Source: DAOTUL01 sp034437435 (GTDB lineage Bacteria; Chloroflexota; Anaerolineae; Aggregatilineales; Phototrophicaceae). From it: a DNA stretch of 5,450 bases. Below, in pieces: positions 1 to 4,262 of this stretch. The position numbers and the translations under genes are program-made. The notes beneath the pieces are model-generated. The model searched no databases. It worked only from the letters and a program-made list of their open reading frames with translations, and was not told the origin of the DNA. Each line of letters opens with the position of its first letter. Position 1 is the stretch's first letter. The stretch lies in the NCBI GenBank assembly GCA_964417785.1, contig CAYQJO010000286.1:1-5450 (forward strand), read 5' to 3'.

Positions 1-93
1 CGCGGAGGGTAAATCCGTCCCCCACGGGCGGCTGCGGCGGCCTAACACCTCGCCCGCCATGCCCCAGAAACCGAATGCACCGGTGTCTTGCCA
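1..93. other. Left flank, no supported gene
   Basis: This GC-rich stretch lies downstream of the minus-strand operon. No clear rho-independent terminator (a stem followed by a T run) is visible on the minus strand after the stop at 94-96. A minus-strand ATG at 60-58 stays open for 20 codons to the window edge, but it has no usable ribosome binding site (a GGGG sits almost against the ATG), so it is not called. Confidence 0.4.
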
Positions 94-1036
94 TTAGAAG
101 TAATTTATGCCTGGCGAGGGGAAATTGCGGTCGCGGTCATCCAGGACCAGCACCCAGTCGTCACCATCGACCGGCGTGGTCAGGCGCAGAGTCCCGGCCC
201 GCAGATAATCGCCGTGAATGACCGACTCGCCCGTGTGCGGATCGTACCACCAGGCACGGATGACCGTCCCCGAAAGCACCGCCAACCGCACCTCCACATC
301 GCGCCGACCGCCCTCCACATAGATCATGGCATAGCTGCGGTTGCGGTCGCGGCAGGCACGCGGATAGCCACCCAGCGGCCCGGTGCGCGAGACCAGCATG
401 GATTGGTCAGGGATGCGCGAGAGATAGGGGCGCGAATGCAGCAAACGGCGCAGATGCACAGCGGCGGGATGGTTGCAGGTCACACCGCAGCAGCCGGCGA
501 ACACCACATTGTAAAGCTGGCGCAGACTGTCCCCGTGCAGTTCGAGCGCCGGGCGCACCGGCTGCCGCACTCAAGGCATGGAACGCCGACCACGCATCGT
601 GGGCGAACCAGTCCGAGGAACGGCCACCGGGCGGCGGCTGGTAGGCCATCAAGGCCGCCGGATCATCGAGCGCCGCCGCCAGTTCGCGCCAGTGCGGTTG
701 ATCGCCACCAGCAGCACGGCCCGCGCTCAAGAGGTAAACGGCGGGCGGCGCATCGCGCACCATCCGCCGCAGATAGCGCCCGTAGAGGGCCGCGCCCGCG
801 CTCAGATCGTCGCCGGGGTCCGCGATCAATGCCCCATAGAGACCGTACTCCGCCGCCAGCGCCACCAGTTCCGGCTGGTCCGTCTGGATGACGGTGTAGC
901 CCTGGTCGCGGCAGCGGCGCAGATACGCATGGGCGGCGTCCAGATCAGCCGGCGCGGCGTGGCCCAACCAGAAGAACGGCTGCCCGCCTTCGGTGATGAG
1001 ATACCGTCCGTTGGAACTGACCTGCAAGCGCTGCAC
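94..1036 (-). pseudogene. DUF4038 / GH140-like glycosidase, frameshifted and motif-degraded
   Basis: The N-terminal half reads in one frame from a GTG at 1036 and opens with a family-like stretch (VSSNGRYL, then GGQPFFWLG at residues 17-25). It continues through RSSDWFAHDAW, which resembles the SSxxWFHxDxW segment of DUF4038 proteins. The C-terminal half lies in another frame (570-94) and carries FAGCCGVT, SRIPDQSML, AWWYDPHTG and DWVLVLDD, typical of the end of these proteins and of the collagen-binding-like domain (PF12904) that follows. A single extra base, or two missing ones, around 540-570 separates the halves. The joined product would be about 313 residues, shorter than the roughly 420-470 I expect for the family. 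Motifs are also altered: WLGH where WLGD is usual, and SAGR where the catalytic-Asp segment GGDR is expected. The start is supported by AAGGA at 1044-1048. Family members act on plant glycans such as apiose-containing side chains; this copy is probably inactive or mis-sequenced. Confidence 0.72.
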
Positions 1037-1043
1037 CGGCGCT

Positions 1044-1048
1044 TCCTT
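1044..1048 (-). promoter_or_regulatory. Shine-Dalgarno deciding a GTG start
   Basis: AAGGA on the minus strand overlaps the sulfatase TAA stop (1050-1048) and sits 7 bases before the GTG at 1036. It supports starting the second gene at GTG rather than at the upstream in-frame ATG at 1186, which would lie deep inside the sulfatase gene. It also suggests translational coupling. Confidence 0.6.
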
Positions 1049-2529
1049 TACCCCATCGTCTTCGGTTTGACTGGATTGGGCGCTCCCATCAGCGAATGGT
1101 ATTCCGCCGACGGGTAGCGGGTCCGGTAGTGCTGGCCCGCACCCTGCTTGTGGCCGCTGTTGAGATAGGTGCTGGTCGAGAGCCAATCCAGCAGCGTCAG
1201 CAGCAGTTCATTCTTGACCGCCGCATAAGCCGGATCGTGCCAGCGATTATACAGTTCGTCGGGGTCGGCTTCCAGATCGTAGAGTTCGCCGTCGGTCGGC
1301 TGGCCGGTGAGATAAACCAGCTTGTGCGTGCGGCTGCGGATCATGGTTTGTACGTTGTCCTGGCAGAAGACAAAAGCCCGCCGGTCCGGTTCCGCGCCGC
1401 TGATATACGGCATCAGCGACCGCCCTTCCAGGTGATCGGGAATCTCGACCCCGGCAGCGTCCAGAATCGTCGGGCCGAGATCGATCAGCGACACCAGATC
1501 GGTCTCCGTGCGCGATTCCACGCCGGGATAGCGCACGATCAGCGGCACATGGACCACCTGCTCGTACATCAGCCACTTATACGGCAGCATGTGGTCGGCC
1601 AGCATCTCGCCGTGATCGGAGCAGAACACCAGCAGGCAGTCATCCAGCCAGCCGCGCCGTTCCAGCGCGTCCAGGATGCGCCCGACCTGCTCATCGACGG
1701 TGGTGATCTTGGCATAGTAATGGCGGCGCATATGGTCGATGTCGTCCGGGCTGGCGAAGCGCAGGTCGATGTGGGCTTCGTGGTGGCCGTGGCTGGCGAA
1801 GTGGTCGCGGTGGGCGGTGTGCTGCGGCGGGGTGTCGTCCAGTTCGCCATCACGATAAACCGGCTCCGGCATCTCCCGGTCCTGGTACAGTTCCAGGTGA
1901 CGCGGCAGCGGGTCCCAGGGTTCGTGCGGACCGGTGAGGCCGACCTGCAAGAACACCGGCTTATCGCCCTGGTAATTGTCGATCCAGGCGACGGCGGCGC
2001 TGCCGATGAAAACATCGCTGTGCAGGTGTTCGTCCAGGTGCCAGGGGACACCCTGGAATTTCTGCAACCATTCGGGGTCGGATTTCTGGCGGTCGTTGGG
2101 GCGATATTGGCCGTGCCAGTTGAGATAGCGGCCCCAATCGTCGTCGGCGCTGCCCTGAGCGTGGGTGCGGTTGGTCGGATTTTCCACCACCACCCGCTCG
2201 TGGAATCCGCCGTCCACATCACGCGGGCTGAAGTGCATTTTGCCGATGTTGGCGCAGAAATAGCCAGCCTCGTTGAGGTCCTGGACCCAGTTGCGCTGGT
2301 GGCCCCAGTGGTCGAAGCTGTAGACGCCGGTGTTATGGGCGTACATGCCGGTGAAGACCGCCGCCCGGCAGGCGATGCAGGTCGCGCCGGGACAGTACGC
2401 ACCGGTGAACGAAACACCTTCGCTGGCGATGCGGTCCATGTGGGGTGTGACCATGTGATCGTGGCCCCAGGCGGCTATGGTATCGGTGCGCTGCTGGTCG
2501 GTCATAATCAGAACGATATGTCTGGGCAT
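1048..2529 (-). CDS. Type I (formylglycine-dependent) sulfatase
   Basis: The product is a 493-residue alkaline-phosphatase-superfamily sulfatase, expected to hydrolyse a sulfate ester, probably on a glycan given its neighbours. The N-terminal IVLIMTDQQ supplies metal ligands (D11, Q12). The signature CIACRAAVFTG at 51-61 holds the Cys to be oxidised to formylglycine (C51) and the catalytic Arg (R55). GKMH (K97, H99), GPHEPWD (H202), CSDHGE (D305, H306) and K318 complete the usual active-site set. The signature has Ala and Cys where CxPSR is commonest. Residues 237-253 hold seven histidines. No signal peptide is visible, so the enzyme looks cytoplasmic, or exported by an unseen route. The ATG at 2529 is chosen over one at 2583 because AAGGA (2537-2541) lies 7 bases upstream and the family N-terminus begins here; the longer start would lie in the repeat array. 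It is the first gene of an operon with the DUF4038-like gene. The substrate cannot be told; phosphonate monoester hydrolase is an alternative in this superfamily. Confidence 0.93.
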   Translation of the reverse strand: MPRHIVLIMTDQQRTDTIAAWGHDHMVTPHMDRIASEGVSFTGAYCPGATCIACRAAVFTGMYAHNTGVYSFDHWGHQRNWVQDLNEAGYFCANIGKMHFSPRDVDGGFHERVVVENPTNRTHAQGSADDDWGRYLNWHGQYRPNDRQKSDPEWLQKFQGVPWHLDEHLHSDVFIGSAAVAWIDNYQGDKPVFLQVGLTGPHEPWDPLPRHLELYQDREMPEPVYRDGELDDTPPQHTAHRDHFASHGHHEAHIDLRFASPDDIDHMRRHYYAKITTVDEQVGRILDALERRGWLDDCLLVFCSDHGEMLADHMLPYKWLMYEQVVHVPLIVRYPGVESRTETDLVSLIDLGPTILDAAGVEIPDHLEGRSLMPYISGAEPDRRAFVFCQDNVQTMIRSRTHKLVYLTGQPTDGELYDLEADPDELYNRWHDPAYAAVKNELLLTLLDWLSTSTYLNSGHKQGAGQHYRTRYPSAEYHSLMGAPNPVKPKTMG

Positions 2530-2536
2530 AGGGGAG

Positions 2537-2541
2537 TCCTT
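2537..2541 (-). promoter_or_regulatory. Sulfatase ribosome binding site
   Basis: AAGGA on the minus strand, 7 bases before the ATG at 2529. It fixes the start downstream of the tandem repeat, so the leader runs out of the first repeat copy into this short unique spacer (2530-2557). No convincing -35/-10 pair is seen in the spacer. Confidence 0.6.
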
Positions 2542-2566
2542 TGCAGTATGAAGGTATGATGTCCGC

Positions 2567-2587
2567 CCACGATTGAAAATCATGGGC
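2567..2587. repeat. Inverted repeat H1 in the unit
   Basis: CCCA-c-GATT, loop gaa, AATC-a-TGGG: eight pairs with one internal mismatch. It recurs in copy 2 and in the complete copy after the gap. Confidence 0.6.
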
Positions 2588-2597
2588 TACGCGGTGC

Positions 2598-2616
2598 GTG
2601 TCCAATAAATGGACAC
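2598..2616. repeat. Inverted repeat H2 in the unit
   Basis: Perfect 7-bp stem GTGTCCA / TGGACAC around a five-base ATAAA loop. In copy 2 the assembly gap begins inside its right arm, after TGG. Confidence 0.75.
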
Positions 2617-2649
2617 GGGCGGTGTGACATGCGGCGGGCCGGGACGTGG

Positions 2650-2677
2650 CCCCTACAACGGTCGTTGTGCGTAGGGG
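2650..2677. repeat. Inverted repeat H3 in the unit
   Basis: CCCCT followed by ACAACG, a two-base GT loop, CGTTGT, a four-base GCGT bulge and AGGGG. The inner arms are perfect and the outer arms pair across the bulge. An alternative outer pairing is CCCCTAC with GTAGGGG. CCCCTAC/GTAGGGG palindromes of this style are common in intergenic repeats of some GC-rich bacteria (general recollection). Confidence 0.6.
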
Positions 2678-2696
2678 ATGGCCCGTGTGCCATCCC
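2675..2696. repeat. Inverted repeat H4 in the unit
   Basis: Perfect 8-bp stem GGGATGGC / GCCATCCC around the six-base loop CCGTGT. It forms the right end of the unit, directly before the next GATGTCC. It shares three G bases with the outer arm of H3, so the two structures partly compete. No T run follows, so it is not a classical terminator. Confidence 0.7.
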
Positions 2697-2751
2697 GATG
2701 TCCGCCCACGATTGAAAATCATGGGCTACGCGGTGCGTGTCCAATAAATGG
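2697..2751. repeat. Repeat copy 2 (truncated by the gap)
   Basis: The first 55 bases of the unit, matching copy 1 up to the Ns. A simple completion of this copy needs 84 bases. Confidence 0.9.
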
Positions 2752-2851
2752 NNNNNNNNNNNNNNNNNNNNNNNNNNNNNNNNNNNNNNNNNNNNNNNNN
2801 NNNNNNNNNNNNNNNNNNNNNNNNNNNNNNNNNNNNNNNNNNNNNNNNNNN
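2752..2851. other. Assembly gap (100 Ns)
   Basis: Exactly 100 Ns, the conventional placeholder for a gap of unknown size. Both sides are the same tandem unit at different phases, so true content should be 84 bases plus any whole number of 139-bp units, not 100. Any protein translated across it is meaningless. Confidence 0.98.
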
Positions 2852-2990
2852 GATGTCCGCCCACGATTGAAAATCATGGGCTACGCGGTGCGTGTCCAAT
2901 AAATGGACACGGGCGGTGTGACATGCGGCGGGCCGGGACGTGGCCCCTACAACGGTCGTTGTGCGTAGGGGATGGCCCGTGTGCCATCCC
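2852..2990. repeat. Complete repeat copy after the gap (139 bp)
   Basis: Complete unit that matches copy 1 throughout by eye, followed by the 11-base stub at 2991-3001, where similarity stops abruptly at CTGGG versus CACGA. Confidence 0.93.
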
Positions 2991-3001
2991 GATGTCCGCC
3001 C

Positions 3002-3411
3002 TGGGTGACACCGACTGTGATACGTTTGTCCATAAGCATACCCCTCACGCATTGCACAGTCTACCCCAACTGGCCGGATTACGCATGTCCAGGCGTCGCG
3101 GATAAATCTACAAATTTTTCTATGAAATTAATATTAGTTGCTGAAGATTATAACCGTTTCCGTACAATGAACAATGTAATGTGTGCTACTATAGTTTTGG
3201 TGCTGTTATATTGATTAAAAAACATGAACGAGCCTACATTCATCCAGTGGATAACGCTGTGCGCCACACGCTGTCGGGCGGGCAGGTGACGGTGCGGACG
3301 CGGATGAATCGGCGGCACAACGGTGACGATCCGTTTGCCGGTGACACAGGATGTCAATCGCGAGGTGACGAAGGATCGGTTATGGACGTTGGGTGATGAG
3401 GACAAGCCATC
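3002..3411. other. Intergenic region with an AT-rich patch and gene-like fragments
   Basis: No complete convincing gene is seen. The part next to the array (3002-3100) is of mixed composition. At 3101-3220 only 32 of 120 bases are G or C, far below the flanking genes. This patch could hold a promoter for the downstream pair: TTGCTG at 3138-3143 and TACAAT at 3163-3168 exist but with a long 19-base spacer, so the call is weak. A 30-codon plus-strand frame (ATG 3122 to TGA 3214) has no ribosome binding site. From about 3235 the sequence becomes GC-rich again and contains the fragment listed at 3308-3415. Confidence 0.5.
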
Positions 3412-3415
3412 ATGA
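3308..3415 (+). pseudogene. Possible C-terminal remnant of an unknown gene
   Basis: An open frame after a TGA at 3305-3307 reads TVTIRLPVTQDVNREVTKDR and on to LWTLGDEDKPS. Its TGA stop overlaps the next gene's ATG as ATGA (3412-3415), an arrangement usual for coupled genes. Just upstream the neighbouring frame reads LSGGQVTVRTRMN, so a single shift near 3290-3310 would join them into a longer beta-rich tail. There is no good start codon with a ribosome binding site. It may be the end of a decayed upstream partner of the 3412 gene, or chance; I do not recognise the family. Confidence 0.25.
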
Positions 3416-3951
3416 AGAATATCTACTTGATCGGTTTTCGTGGTACAGGGTTTCGGAATGTCGAATACCACCAAGAACCTGCGTTGATTCGCGCTGGACA
3501 TGTTGCGATAGCCTTTGAAGGATTCGAGATGGAGATTCTTGGCTTTCACCCTACGCCGGAAGCAATTGTGGATGTCGGTGGTGATGAGGCGGCCATTGCA
3601 TGGCTAAAGGCCAGGAACACACTTGATGGAACGCTGCAAGTGGATACCAGTGTCTTTGTCCGTGCCGCTGAGCTTGCCCTCGCTGGTGCACGTACCAGCG
3701 TGTACCAACTGGTTGTACAGGTATCAGACAAGGAATTCGAGCGTATCCACCGACAAGCGATCCAATGGTACAATGAGAAGCGGGTATTCGCCTATGCTTT
3801 TCCGCCGGACGAACCAATGCCCGACCGTGACAACTGTGCAACTTTTCCGCGCAGGTTGGGACTTCCGGTATTGGACCCGGTCGGTCAGATCAAGGATTAC
3901 GTGCGCGAACTGCAATCTCAAGGCGAGCCCTGGAAACCTGGAGGGAACTGA
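3412..3951 (+). CDS. Putative permuted NlpC/P60-fold (papain-like) protein
   Basis: The 179-residue product has no signal peptide or membrane segment. It contains RAGHVAIAFEG (H30, with E36 or E41 nearby), LGFHPTPEA (43-51), a middle stretch TSVYQLVVQVSDKEF, and DRDNCATFPRRLGLP with C142. A His early and a Cys in an NC motif late is the order seen in circularly permuted NlpC/P60 and LRAT-like papain folds, which cleave or transfer acyl or peptide bonds. If the fold is right, C142 would be the nucleophile and H30 the base; this is inference from motif order, not an alignment. The ATG at 3412 follows GAGGA (3398-3402) with nine bases between, and gives a clean N-terminus. It is followed after 1 base by a small acidic gene, so the two are almost certainly co-translated. 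Base composition looks less GC-rich than the sulfatase and GH10 genes, hinting at separate origin. A purely structural or unrelated protein remains possible. Confidence 0.6.
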   Translation: MKNIYLIGFRGTGFRNVEYHQEPALIRAGHVAIAFEGFEMEILGFHPTPEAIVDVGGDEAAIAWLKARNTLDGTLQVDTSVFVRAAELALAGARTSVYQLVVQVSDKEFERIHRQAIQWYNEKRVFAYAFPPDEPMPDRDNCATFPRRLGLPVLDPVGQIKDYVRELQSQGEPWKPGGN

Positions 3952-3952
3952 G

Positions 3953-4189
3953 ATGCAACGAGACGTTGTTACAGATACACAGCTATTGGATATACTGGAA
4001 TCGCGGGTAGGACGGCTGGCGGCGCGCTGGCGTGGTGCGAATGATCCGCAGGAAGCCGAAGCGCTCGTCCAGCAGTACCAGTCGGTTTTGCTGTGGATGA
4101 TTGAACTGGGGTACGATGATTCATTGGATGCCGATGCTGAGCTGCCCGATGAATACCTGCCCGATGCGTATCTGACGCTGCACGGTTAG
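3953..4189 (+). CDS. Small acidic protein, partner of the preceding gene
   Basis: The product has 78 residues and no recognised family. It starts at ATG 3953, with GGAGG ending 8 bases upstream inside the end of the preceding gene and only 1 base after that gene's stop. This is a much better start than the in-frame ATG at 3623, which would overlap the 3412 gene for more than 300 bases. It carries 16 Asp/Glu against five Arg and no Lys, so it is strongly acidic. The first half looks helical (LLDILESRVGRLAARW, then EAEALVQQYQSVLLWMIELG). The end is an acidic tail with a short internal repeat (PDEYL, PDAYL at 65-74). No signal peptide or transmembrane segment is visible. Tight coupling and opposite character to its partner would fit a dedicated regulator, inhibitor or immunity protein, but nothing in the sequence proves it. 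Confidence 0.75.
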   Translation: MQRDVVTDTQLLDILESRVGRLAARWRGANDPQEAEALVQQYQSVLLWMIELGYDDSLDADAELPDEYLPDAYLTLHG

Positions 4190-4227
4190 ATGGTGCTATG
4201 GATCGTGTGGGGGGGCTGCGTTTGCAG

Positions 4228-4233
4228 TATAAT
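4228..4233 (+). promoter_or_regulatory. Candidate -10 box (TATAAT) of the GH10 gene
   Basis: A perfect TATAAT 29 bases before the GH10 ATG, between the acidic-protein stop and the GH10 ribosome binding site. No good -35 hexamer is found 16-18 bases upstream (the area is GTGTGG leading into a run of seven G at 4209-4215), so an activator or a weak promoter is implied. It suggests that GH10 is transcribed separately from the gene pair. Confidence 0.5.
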
Positions 4234-4262
4234 GGGTCACAATAACTAAACTGGGGGGACTC

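Larger units (their letters stand above)
2558..2696. repeat. Repeat copy 1 (complete, 139 bp)
   Basis: Complete unit nearest the sulfatase, separated from its start codon by 28 bases. The left flank (GCAGTATGAAGGTAT) and the right flank of the array (TGGGTGACACC) share no obvious target-site duplication. Confidence 0.93.
2558..3001. repeat. Tandem array of a 139-bp structured unit (with gap)
   Basis: The unit begins GATGTCCGCCCACG and repeats without spacers: copy 1 is 2558-2696, copy 2 starts at 2697 and is cut by the gap after 55 bases, a complete copy is 2852-2990, and an 11-base stub (GATGTCCGCCC) at 2991-3001 closes the array. Complete copies look identical by eye, implying recent duplication or ongoing homogenisation. 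Each unit holds several inverted repeats, described by copy-1 positions in the hairpin entries. Reading frames through it change when the array is crossed and show no conserved protein, so it is treated as non-coding. It is not CRISPR: the unit is too long and there are no unique spacers. It occupies the upstream region of the sulfatase operon. Confidence 0.95.

Noticed and set aside
88..891. 267-codon plus-strand frame
   Set aside because: Arg/Pro/His-rich translation without motifs, antisense to the DUF4038-like gene.
2541..2551. TTTGCAGTAT shared between the sulfatase leader and the GH10 promoter (4221-4230)
   Set aside because: A 10-base match is expected by chance in a window this size, and the orientation relative to the two genes differs.
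1096..2559. 487-codon plus-strand open frame opposite the sulfatase
   Set aside because: Its translation is rich in Val, Ala and Ile with no recognisable motif, and it is antisense to a sulfatase with a complete active-site set. Long antisense frames are expected opposite GC-rich genes.
2675..2696. Rho-independent terminator
   Set aside because: The stem is perfect but no T run follows on either strand, and it is an internal part of a repeated unit.
2558..3001. CRISPR array
   Set aside because: The unit is 139 bp, repeats head to tail and has no unique spacers; no cas genes are present.
2558..3001. Insertion sequence or MITE with target-site duplication
   Set aside because: No transposase, no terminal inverted repeats bounding the array, and the two flanks share no direct repeat.
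3122..3214. 30-residue ORF beginning MKLILVAEDY, reminiscent of a response-regulator start with a hydrophobic tail
   Set aside because: No ribosome binding site, lies in the AT-rich patch, and is too short for any receiver domain; likely chance.
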